DNA of 64,000 nt from Silurus meridionalis (Eukaryota; Chordata; Actinopteri; Siluriformes; Siluridae). A program made the position numbers and the translations under genes. Below are positions 49,501 through 59,885 of this stretch, in pieces. Positions within the stretch are counted from its first letter, which is position 1; every line of letters begins with the position of its first letter. The stretch is taken from NCBI RefSeq assembly GCF_014805685.1, contig NC_060911.1, positions 14,758,712-14,822,711 of the forward strand, given 5' to 3'. The notes beneath the pieces were generated by a model. That model was not told the origin of the DNA. It made no database searches and saw only the letters and a program-made list of their open reading frames with translations.

Positions 49501-52500
49501 AACTCAATCCCACCTACAAACAGCTCAGTGGCAAACACCACCTTAAACTCAATCCCACCTACAAACAGCTCAGAGACAAACACCACTTCGACCCCAATCC
49601 CACCTACAAACAGCTCAGTGGCAAACACCACTTCAATCCTAATCCCACCTACAAACAGCTCAGTGGCAAACACCACTTCGATCTCAATCCCACCTACAAA
49701 CAGCTCAGTGGCAAACACCACTTCGATCCTAATCCCACCTACAAACAGCTCAGTGGCAAACACCACTTTGATCCCAATCCCACCTACAAACAGCTCAGTG
49801 GCAAACACCACCTTAAACTTAATCCCACCTACAAACAGCTCAGTGGCAAACACCACCTTAAACTCAATCCCACTTACAAACAGCTCAGTGGCAAACACCA
49901 CTTCGATCCCAATCCCACCTATAAACAGCTTAGTGGCAAACACCACCTTAAACTCAATCCCACTTACAAACAGCTCAGTGGCAAATACTACTTCAACCCC
50001 AATCCCACCTACAAATACCTCAACCCCAATCCCACCTACAAACACCACAACCCCAATCCCACCTACAAACACCTCAAGCCCACCTACAAACGTCTCATCC
50101 CCAATCCCACCTACAAATGCCTCAACCCCAATGCCACCTACAAACACCTCAACCCCAATCCCACCTACAAATACCTCAACCTTAAGTCCACCTACAAACA
50201 TCTCATCCCCAAACCCACCTACAAATGTCTCAACCCCAATGCCACCTACAAACACCTCAACTCCAAGCCAACCTTCAACCCCAACCCCAACCCCGGCAAA
50301 ATCTACAAACACCCCCACAACACCTTCTGTAGTGGCTGCAGCATTCAGCTTGGCCTTTAGCATCAATGAACCCTTTGTTCCAGCACTGGCCAATAATAGC
50401 TCTCCTGAGTTTACAGAAAAAGCTACAAATATCCGTAAACAGGTATGTTTTATTAGTGATGCAAATGTTCACTTAAAATCCAGTTTAATCTTAAATAAAA
50501 AAATACAAGGTTAAATAAAGTGTCTGTCAAAGGTTTTCTTGTCTTTTATTAATTTGGGAGACACATGCATGTTCCACACTAGGTCATTTATATACAATAT
50601 ATTCATTATAATATGAATGTACAGATGTTCCCTCAAAATTCTTGGGATCCAGTTCATCCCTGAGCAGTTTTAAGATTTAAATGCGGTGACTGGGCAAGCA
50701 ATTCCATGATAGATGCTGGCAGCAGTCTAGATAGAATTGAATTGTGTTGAAATATAGAACGGTAGCCATGTTGCTACAAAACAAACCCAACATTTCCAAA
50801 CTTCATGTTTGACACCTTCTCTGTTTGACAAAAATGTCAAACTTGAACTCATATGTCCACAAAATCTTTTTCAAGTCACATGCATGTGTCTCAAACTATA
50901 AAAGTATAGGTGCTTCCAACTTTTGACAGTTTTTGTAGCTTTTCATTCCAAACAATTAAAAACCACAACTAAGTCAGGTGAACAAAATACAACTTAATAG
51001 ACTAGCTAGAGATGAAATCAGTTGTGCCTTCTGCAAGAATATAATGAAGACCAAATTTCTGGATAAGATTGGATACTCGTGGAAGACTTACTGGTCATAA
51101 ATTATTTTTTTCTTTTGTCTTCCTATAAAATTGTGAAATCAATTACATTTGCTATGCTATGGGGCAATTGTCTGCATTTGAAGTCTCTGTACATGACATA
51201 CTCAATAGCTTTAACAAAATCTAGCCCTGAGAGTGACAGAACAAAACTGGCAATGTATATGCGGTCAAGCTTTATGAAAAATCTATTCATTTTCAACTAA
51301 TTATTTTTTTTAGCTGGAACCAATTTACAGCCGAGCCTTTCCAAACTTCATCCGAATGATAATTCTTAGTTTCAAGTAAGAAATAATATATAAAGACATT
51401 ACTATTTTTCTTTAATTTTCTTTACATTGATGATTCAGAATTTCACCCAGTATTTAACTATGCTTCTGTTTCAGGAGTGGTTCTATTGTGACAGACTCCA
51501 TTCTTCAATTTAATAATTCTGCTATTATCCCAAATAACTCTTCAGTTACAAGCACTCTTGTTGAAGCAGCTAACAACTCAGCTTTAAACATTTCTAAAGA
51601 TTCTATAAGTGTCACCCAGGTTCCTGGTCAGTATGCACCCCAAATATATTGTATTTTAATAACAATCTAGATTTGTGTATATTCTGATTTCACTTTAACC
51701 TCTCAACTTACAGTGCCAACAGACCCTCCTCCAACCCCAAGCACACCGACAAGCACCATTTCAAACCCGAATAATGACAATTCAACTCAAAGCCCATCTA
51801 CAAACGTCTCATCCCCAAGCCCACCTACAAATGTCTCATCCCCAAGCCCACCTACAAACGTCTCATCCCCAAGCCCACCTACAAACGCCTCAAGCCCAAG
51901 CCCACCTACAAACGCTTCATCCCCAAGTCCACCGACAAACGCTTCATCCCCAAGCCCACCTACGAACGCATCAAGCCCAAGCCCACCTACAAACGCCTCA
52001 TCCCCAAGCCCACCTACAAACGCCTCAAGCCCAAGCCCACCGACAAACGCCTCAAGCCCAAGCCCACCTACGAACGCCTCAAGCCCAAGCCCACCTACGA
52101 ACGCCTCATCCCCAAGCCCACCTCGAACGCCTCATCCCCAAGCCCACCTACAACGCCTCAAGCCCAAGCCCACCTACAACGCCTCAAGCCCAAGCCCACC
52201 TACAAACGCCTCAAGCCCCAGCCCACCTACAAACGCCTCATCCCCAAGCCCACCTACAAACGCCTCATCCCCAAGCCCACCTACAAACGCCTCATCCCCA
52301 AGCCCACCTACAAACGCCTCATCCCCAAGCCCACCTACAAACGCCTCATCCCCAAGCCCACCTACGAACGCCTCAAGCCCAAGCCCACCTACAAGCCCAC
52401 CCACGAACGCCTCAAGCCCAAGCCCACCTACAACGCCTCAAGCCCAAGCCCACCTACGAACGCCTCAAGCCCAAGCCCACCCACGAACGCCTCAAGCCCA

Positions 52501-55500
52501 AGCCCACCCACAAGCCCACCCACGAACGCCTCAAGCCCAAGCCCACCTACGAACGCCTCAAGCCCCAGCCCACCCACGAACGCCTCAAGCCCCAGCCCAC
52601 CTACAAACGCCTCAAGCCCCAGCCCACCTACAAACGCCTCAAGCCCAAGCCCACCTACAAACGCCTCATCCCCAGCCCACCTACAAACGCCTCATCCCCA
52701 GCCCACCTACAAACGCCTCATCCCCAAGCCCACCTACAAACGCCTCATCCCCAAGCCCACCTACAAACGCCTCATCCCCAAGCCCACCTACAAACGCCTC
52801 ATCCCCAAGCCCACCTACAAATGCCTCAAGCCCAAGCCCACCTACAAACGCTTCAAGCCCAAGCCCACCTACAAACGCCTCATCCCCAAGCCCACCTACG
52901 AACGCCTCAAGCCCAAGCCCACCTACAAATGCCTCATCCCCAAGCCCACCTACAAACACCTCAAGCCCAAGCCCACCTACGAACACCTCATCCCCAAGCC
53001 CACCTACAAATGCCTCAAGCCCAAGACCACCTGCAAACGCCTCATCCCCAATTCCACCTACAAACGCCTCATCCCCAAGCCCACCTACAAACGTCTCAAC
53101 CCCAAACCCATCTACAATCACCTCAACCACAACCACAACCACAACCCTGGCAAGCAGACCTACAACACCTTCTGTAGTAGCTGCAGCATTTAACTTGAGT
53201 TTTAGCATCAATGAACCATTTGTTCCAGCACTGTCCAATACCAGCTCTCCTGAGTTTACAGCAAAATCTACAACTCTCCGTAACGCGGTATGTTTTATTG
53301 GTGATTGAAATGTATAATTTACATTCTATTTTAATGATTAAAACAAAGCGAATAACTTGTCACCTGGATAATTTAACTGCCATATAAGACAATGTGAAGA
53401 ATTGTATCTACATCAGCAATGTTCTGGATAAAAATGGACACATTTAGACTATGTACTGGACTTTTGCACAAAGTATATTATATGTATATGACCTACTTAA
53501 TAGTTTTAACATCACAAAACTACCAATGTATTTAAGGTCATGTTTAATGAAAAGCATATATGAACTTTGAAATAATAATATTTTTCAGCTTGAGCCCATT
53601 TACAGACGAGCCTTTAGAAACTTTATCCGGATGATAATTCTTAGTTTCAGGTATGAAGTAATACATAACATTATTCTGAACATTTTTTCTTTACATTAGA
53701 TGATTCAGAACTTTAACCTGTATTTAACTATGCTTCTGTTTCAGGAGTGGTTCTATTGTGACAGACTCCATTCTTGAATTTAATAATTCTGCCACCATCC
53801 CAAATAACTCCACAGTTACAAGCGCTCTTGTTGATGCAGCTAATACCACAAATTTAAACATTAGTACAAATTCTATAAGTGTCACCCAGGTTTCTGGTCA
53901 GTATACACCTTCAGTTTGCATATTATTAACTGATTTGTGTACATGTTTATATTCGAAATAAAATTCAAACTCTATTTAATAGTTTCAAACACAACTTCAA
54001 CCGTAAGCACAACTTCAACCGTAAGCACAACTTCAACCGTAAGCACAACTTCAACCGTAAGCACAACTTCAACCGTAAGCACAACTTCAACCGTAAGCAC
54101 AACTTCAACCGTAAGCACAACTTCAACCGTAAGCACAACTTCAACCGTAAGCACAACTTCAACCGTAAGCACAACTTCAACCGTAAGCACAACTTCAACC
54201 GTAAGCACAACTTCAACCGTAAGCACAACTTCAACCGTAAGCACAACTTCAACCGTAAGCACAACTTCAACCGTAAGCACAACTTCAACCGTAGCACAAC
54301 TTCAACCGTAAGCACAACTTCAACCGTAAGCACAACTTCAACCGTAAGCACAACTTCAACCGTAAGCACAACTTCAACCGTAAGCACAACTTCAACCGTA
54401 AGCACAACTTCAACCGTAAGCACAACTTCAACCGTAAGCACAACTTCAACCGTAAGCACAACTTCAACCGTAAGCACAACTTCAACCGTAAGCACAACTT
54501 CAACCGTAAGCACAACTTCAACCGTAAGCACAACTTCAACCGTAAGCACAACTTCAACCGTAAGCACAACTTCAACCGTAAGCACAACTTCAACCGTAAG
54601 CACAACTTCAACCGTAAGCACAACTTCAACCGTAAGCACAACTTCAACCGTAAGCACAACTTCAACCGTAAGCACAACTTCAACCGTAAGCACAACTTCA
54701 ACCGTAAGCACAACTTCAACCGTAAGCACAACTTCAACCGTAAGCACAACTTCAACCGTAAGCACAACTTCAACCGTAAGCACAACTTCAACCGTAAGCA
54801 CAACTTCAACCGTAAGCACAACTTCAACCGTAAGCACAACTTCAACCGTAAGCACAACTTCAACCGTAAGCACAACTTCAACCGTAAGCACAACTTCAAC
54901 CGTAAGCACAACTTCAACCGTAAGCACAACTTCAACCGTAAGCACAACTTCAACCGTAAGCACAACTTCAACCGTAAGCACAACTTCAACCGTAAGCACA
55001 ACTTCAACCGTAAGCACAACTTCAACCGTAAGCACAACTTCAACCGTAAGCACAACTTCAACCGTAAGCACAACTTCAACCGTAAGCACAACTTCAACCG
55101 TAAGCACAACTTCAACAAGCACTCCTGCAGTAGCTGCAGCATACATCTTGGTCTTCAGCATCAATGAACCATTTGTTCAAGCACTGTCCAATTCCAGCTC
55201 TCCTGAGTTTACAACAAAAGCTACAAATATCCGTAAAAGGGTATGTTTCATTGGTGATTTAAATAATAATTTACAATTATACTGGTCATGTATGATTCTT
55301 CAGTCTTGTCTCACTATAAATGTTCTGAATTCATTTGCCATGCAATGGGGCAATTTCTGCATTTCAACATTAGAGTCTCTTTACATACTTGTTAACTTTG
55401 TTGTGACCGTGTCCATGTTGTGAAAGGCATTATGAAAACTGTATTCATTTTTAAAAATATATGTTTTACAGCTTGAACCAATTTACAAACGAGCCTTTGC

Positions 55501-58500
55501 AAACTTCCTCAGAATGATCATTTTCAATTTCTGGTAAGAAATATGTTGTTTAAATATTTAATCAGGTTTTTCTCATCTTTGATGATTCACAATTTAAACC
55601 TGGATTTATCTTTGCTTGGGTTTCAGGAGTGGTTCCATTGTGACAAATTCTACACTTGAATTTAGTACTGGCACTATCCCAACTGGCACCAGTGTAAAAG
55701 ATACCTTTGTTAATGCGGCGAACACCACAGGCTTGAACATTTCTACAGATTCTATAAATGTCACCCAGGTTTCTGGTCAGTATACACCTTAAAAATATAT
55801 AATTTTAATAAACCTACAAACAAAACTTAACCTATTAACTAGCAGTAGCAAACAAATCAAATGTTTTATTTTAATGTAACCTTTCATCTTGTAGTGACAA
55901 ACACTTTGGCAACAGACTCTCCTACAACCCCAAGCACATCTACAAACACCACGTCAACCCAGAGCACGTCTACAAACACCAGTTCAACCCCAAGCACATC
56001 TAATAGCACCACTGCAACCACGATCCCATCTACAAATACCACTGCAACCACGATCCCATCTACAAATACCACTGCAACCACGGCCCCATCTACAAATACC
56101 ACTGCAACCACGACCCCATCTACAAATACCCCTTCAACAAGCACTCCTGCAGTAGCTGCAGCATACATCTTGGTCTTCAGCATCAATGAACAATTTGATC
56201 CAGCACTGTCCATTCAGAACTCTCCTGAGTTTACAACAAAAGCTACAAATATCCGTAAAAGGGTATGTTTCATTGGTGATTTAAATAATAATTTACAATT
56301 ATACTGGTCATGTATGATTCTTCAGTCTTGTCTCACTATAAATGTTCTGAATTCATTTGCCATGCAATGGGGCAATTTCTGCATTTCAACATTAGAGTCT
56401 CTTTACATACTTGTTAACTTTGTTGTGACCGTGTCCATGTTGTGAAAGGCATTATGAAAACTGTATTCATTTTTAAAAATATATGTTTTACAGCTTGAAC
56501 CAATTTACAAACGAGCCTTTGCAAACTTCCTCAGAATGATCATTTTCAATTTCTGGTAAGAAATATGTTGTTTAAATATTTAATCAGGTTTTTCTCATCT
56601 TTGATGATTCACAATTTAAACCTGGATTTATCTTTGCTTGGGTTTCAGGAGTGGTTCCATTGTGACAAATTCTACACTTGAATTTAGTACTGGCACTATC
56701 CCAACTGGCACCAGTGTAAAAGATACCTTTGTTAATGCGGCGAACACCACAGGCTTGAACATTTCTACAGATTCTATAAATGTCACCCAGGTTACTGGTC
56801 AGTATACACCTTCAAAATCTATAATTTTAATAAACCTACAAACAAAAATTAACCTATTAACTAGCAGAAGCAAACAAAGCAAATTTGATTTTAATGTAAC
56901 CTTTCATCTTGTAGTGACAAACACTTCGGCAACAGACTCTCCTACAACCCCAAGCACATCTACAAACAACACGTCAACCCAGAGCACGTCTACAAACACC
57001 AGTTCAACCCCAAGCACATCTAATAGTACCACTGCAACCACGGTCCCATCTACAAATACCACTGCAACCACGGCCCCATCTACAAATACCACTGCAACCA
57101 CGGTCCCATCTACAAATACCACTGCAACCACGGTCCCATCTACAAATACCCCTTCAACAAGCACTCCTGAAGTAACTGCAGCATACATCTTGGTCTTTAG
57201 CATCAATGAACAATTTGATCCAGCACTGTCCATTCAGAACTCTCCTGAGTTTACAACAAAAGCTACAAATATCCGTAAAAGGGTATGTTTAATTGGTGAT
57301 TTAAATAATAATTTACAATTATACTGGTCATGTATGATTCTTCAGTCTTGTCTCACTATAAATGTTCTGAATTCATTTGCCATGCAATGGGGCAATTTTT
57401 GCATTTCAACATTAGAGTCTCTTTACATACTTGTTAACTTTAAAGGTATCTATGTTGTGACCGTGTCTATGTTGTGACAGGCATTATGAAAACTCTATTC
57501 ATTTTCAAAAATTAATGTTTTACAGCTTGAACCAATTTACAAACGAGCCTTTGCAAACTTCCTCAGAATGATCATTTTTAATTTCTGGTAAGAAATATGT
57601 TGTTTAAATATTTAATCAGGTTTTTCTCTGCTTTGATGATTCACAATTTAAACCTGGATTTATCTTTGCTTGTGTTTCAGGAGTGGTTCCATTGTGACAA
57701 ATTCTACACTTGAATTTAGTACTGGCACTATCCCAACTGGCAGCATTGTAAAAGATACCCTTGTTAATGCGATGAACACCACAGGCTTGAACATTTCTAC
57801 AGATTCTATAAATGTCACCCTGGTTTCTGGTCAGTACACACTTTCAGTTTGCATATTATTAACTGATTTGTGTACATGTTTATATTCGAAATAAAATTCA
57901 AACTCTATTTAATAGTTTCAAACACAACTTCAACCGTAAGCACAACTTCAACCGTAAGCACAACTTCAACCGTAAGCACAACTTCAACCGCAAGCACAGC
58001 TACAAGCAGCCCTTCAACAGCAATACCTTCAACAGACCCAGCATTCAAATTGACCTTTAGTATCATAGAAACTTTTGATGCAGCGCTGGCCAGTAACAGC
58101 TCTCCACAGTTTGCAGCAAAATCGACGAGTATCCGTAATCAGGTGTGTTTTACTGAAAATGTTTTCGATTATATATTTTTGAAAACATGTCATAGCACTC
58201 GTTCGTCCAGGTGAGTAATTCTGTTTATATAGGAGAAGTACGATGGTCCAAATCATGGCTTTCTGTTAAGAAGTAACATAAAACATGTATAATATCTGCA
58301 TTATACATAGTCATATAAAGTTTATAAAGTCAATTACAGTGCTGTAAATATAAAAAGTATATTCATAGCTTTGACCATTGAAATTTCATGGTGTTTGAAT
58401 TTTCATTTTAAAACAATGGAACTCAAATTTAATTATTGTGTGGTGACAATGGTTTTTCTTTGAGGAGAAAAGGGGATTTATGTGAAAACGAAAAATGTTT

Positions 58501-59885
58501 TAAATATGTTGCTTGCATAAGTATTCAGACCCCTGTGAGACCCCTGTAAGTATTCAGACCCCTGTGCTTGCAAAAGTATTTAGACCCCTGTGAGACTCCA
58601 TGGGTGAATCTAAACATGGGCACATCTAAATGTACATTGTAAAGATGCAATCACATTCTCAGGATAAAAACCCCATTGTTAAAAGAGAAGTAGTCGTGCT
58701 GTAAATCTGAAAGTATCAATGAAGACAAAAGAGCATACCACAAAAGTCACTTAAAGTAATACAAATGATTAGGAAAGTCTATCTGTCAAAACTCAATGCT
58801 CTAACAAAGTACATTTGTGAAAGAAGCCTGGAGAGGCCAAGAATCTCTTTAAAGTAGCTAAACATTCCAGTGACTGGGAGTAGCATAGTGGTGCACTAGT
58901 CAACCATATCATAACACTGGCCTGTGTGGAATGACAGCAAAAATAAAACTTTTGATAAAAAAAAAAATTCATCTGAAAGCATGTGAAAGAAAGTTTGGTT
59001 GTCAGGTGAGATCTTCTGTGACACTGTTTAAAAATTGCAGTCTGACAAGTGTCACTCAACCGACCTGAACAACCTGAAGCAAGTCTGTAGAAAATCACTT
59101 CATCATTGTGTGCAAAGCTGGTACATGTGTGGCCCAAAAGACTTTTCAATGCAACCATTTGTAATTTAGTCTCATACAACTGAGACAAGTCAGGAGTCTT
59201 ACTTTTGTGCTTACTTTTATAATGCACTGTAAATACTGAAGGTTATATTAAATAAACATACCATAAAGCACAGAATCATTTAACTATTTCCTTTTCCAAA
59301 TGTGTTCTCAGAAAGTTTTACATTGCTGTTAACATCTGATTTATTTCTCATTTCCATTAGGTTGAACCATATTTCAGGAGATTTTTCACATCCTTCATCA
59401 TCATGCAGATAGTAAGATTCAGGTATGAGCTAAGTTATGGTCCAGAATATTTTCACTTGTTTATTCAATTTATTTGTTGATTACTGGTTGAATTTGAACC
59501 TGTATCTCTACATGTGTGTCTTCTCAGGAATGGATCTACTATTACAGAGAGCAAACTTTATATGAATCCTAGTGACCCAAATGTTACTCTGAGTCAGGTG
59601 AAAACCGTCTTCCTCAGCGGAATTCCCCTCTTTAACTTTAATGTGGATCCGAACTCCGTCAGTGTCACTCTTGGTCAGTATAACATCACAGAAACCTGTG
59701 CTACTTATTATTTAAAAATACACCAAATTGCTTTACACATAAATATCTATTTTTTGTGCATTTAATTATATAATTATTATTTTGCAGGTAATTCCATGCC
59801 ACCAGCGATTGCAAGCTCACTTTCCATGATATTGATGTCTGTTCTAACACTTCTACTATCAATGGCATTGCACTTCGAGCTCTAG
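45894..59885 (+). CDS. Mucin-like multi-SEA, GPI-anchored protein, gene 4
   Basis: Coding exons: 45894-45933, 47870-47997, 48085-48149, 48300-48451, 48540-50442, 51314-51375, 51475-51626, 51714-53287, 53589-53650, 53745-53896, 53983-55240, 55472-55533, 55627-55775, 55895-56262, 56494-56555, 56649-56797, 56915-57282, 57526-57587, 57681-57829, 57916-58142, 59361-59422, 59528-59673 and 59788-59885 (TAG). The sum is 7,450 nt; eight lost bases (one in exon 48540-50442, six in 51714-53287, one in 53983-55240) would give a multiple of three, about 2,485 codons. It starts with [13 protein letters not shown], then a SEA directly after the signal peptide, six further cassettes with quite different repeats ([40 protein letters not shown]), and a GPI-type tail. 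Seven SEA domains make it the richest member. Role inferred: surface-tethered, cleavable mucin. Confidence 0.87.
46474..46503. repeat. (GA)n microsatellite
   Basis: About 15 GA dinucleotides. Confidence 0.95.
46735..46925. repeat. Interspersed repeat fragment shared with gene 2 intron
   Basis: GGGGTTCAGCCAGTGTTCCA, AAGGTGTTTAGTGG and CTTCATGGAGTAGCTTTGTG occur in the same order as at 7615-7770. Probably an old DNA-transposon-type repeat; class uncertain. Confidence 0.5.
47890..48451 (+). other. SEA domain 1 (N-terminal), gene 4
   Basis: Pieces are 47890-47997, 48085-48149 and 48300-48451: [40 protein letters not shown] and [14 protein letters not shown]. The middle exon is 65 nt, one codon longer than all the others. 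Cleavage position G-S-T-V. Confidence 0.86.
48542..50310 (+). repeat. 45-bp coding minisatellite, gene 4 array 1
   Basis: About 32 units of [15 protein letters not shown] (or [15 protein letters not shown]) with two sequons each, N-S-S and N-T-T. After about 49,990 shorter TSTPIPPTN units follow. One lost T near 49319 breaks the frame. Confidence 0.94.
50335..51626 (+). other. SEA domain 2, gene 4
   Basis: Pieces are 50335-50442, 51314-51375 and 51475-51626: [40 protein letters not shown] and [13 protein letters not shown]. The residue just before the third exon becomes Lys because the second exon ends AA instead of AG. The 871-bp intron 50443-51313 holds a decayed trace of the repeat seen at 21895 and otherwise nothing recognised. 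Confidence 0.86.
51720..53150 (+). repeat. 27-bp coding minisatellite, gene 4 array 2
   Basis: About 52 units of TNASSPSPP or TNVSSPSPP, a Pro/Ser-rich nonapeptide with an N-A-S or N-V-S sequon. Six one-base losses (near 52124, 52152, 52176, 52432, 52672 and 52692) make two short out-of-frame windows, 52124-52180 and 52432-52692, each set of three restoring the frame, so the exon is open from end to end although its protein has two foreign tracts. Confidence 0.93.
53180..53896 (+). other. SEA domain 3, gene 4
   Basis: Pieces are 53180-53287, 53589-53650 and 53745-53896: [40 protein letters not shown] and [18 protein letters not shown] fits the cleavage motif. Confidence 0.87.
53990..55115 (+). 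repeat. 18-bp homogeneous minisatellite (TVSTTS), gene 4 array 3
   Basis: About 62 units of ACAACTTCAACCGTAAGC, essentially without substitutions; the only visible irregularity is one lost A near 54293, which breaks the frame. No sequon. A shorter four-unit copy with the same upstream intron lies at 57916-57990. Confidence 0.97.
55129..55775 (+). other. SEA domain 4, gene 4
   Basis: Pieces are 55129-55240, 55472-55533 and 55627-55775: [40 protein letters not shown] and (W)[13 protein letters not shown]. The third exon is one codon shorter (149 nt) in SEA 4, 5 and 6. Confidence 0.87.
55900..57150 (+). repeat. 24-bp repeats and duplicated cassette, gene 4 arrays 4 and 5
   Basis: Two short arrays of [10 protein letters not shown] type (24-bp units) at about 55990-56130 and 57010-57150. 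They sit in two cassettes that are near-identical over about 1,020-1,030 bp, introns included (middle exons start at 55472, 56494 and 57526). Confidence 0.88.
56153..56797 (+). other. SEA domain 5, gene 4
   Basis: Pieces are 56153-56262, 56494-56555 and 56649-56797. Near-identical to SEA 4 in exons and introns; first piece reads [21 protein letters not shown] cleavage motif. Confidence 0.87.
57173..57829 (+). other. SEA domain 6, gene 4
   Basis: Pieces are 57173-57282, 57526-57587 and 57681-57829. Copy of SEA 5 with few changes ([16 protein letters not shown] in the third piece). GSIV cleavage motif. Confidence 0.87.
58036..59673 (+). other. Terminal SEA domain (7), gene 4
   Basis: Pieces are 58036-58142, 59361-59422 and 59528-59673: [40 protein letters not shown] and [20 protein letters not shown]. 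The first intron (1.2 kb) is much longer than its counterparts and carries a foreign-looking repeat. Confidence 0.85.
58330..59245. mobile_element. Probable decayed transposon in intron of gene 4
   Basis: The terminal-SEA intron is 160-345 bp in genes 1-3 and 1,218 bp here. The extra sequence includes a duplicated GTATTCAGACCCCTGTG motif at about 58,520-58,590 and CAGTGCTGTAAATA / AATGCACTGTAAATACTG near its two edges. It resembles Tc1-like repeat text I recall from fish, but no ORF or clean inverted repeat was confirmed. Confidence 0.4.

Noticed and set aside
58793..59227. A 144-codon minus-strand frame in the terminal intron of gene 4
   Set aside because: It lies within the inserted repeat, has no recognised domain, and seems to be chance.
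7124..59885. Assigning a known symbol such as MUC1, MUC3, MUC5AC or MUC16
   Set aside because: There are no von Willebrand D, cystine-knot, EGF or cytoplasmic domains, and SEA number and order do not match. Similarity in Ser/Thr repeats alone says nothing about orthology.
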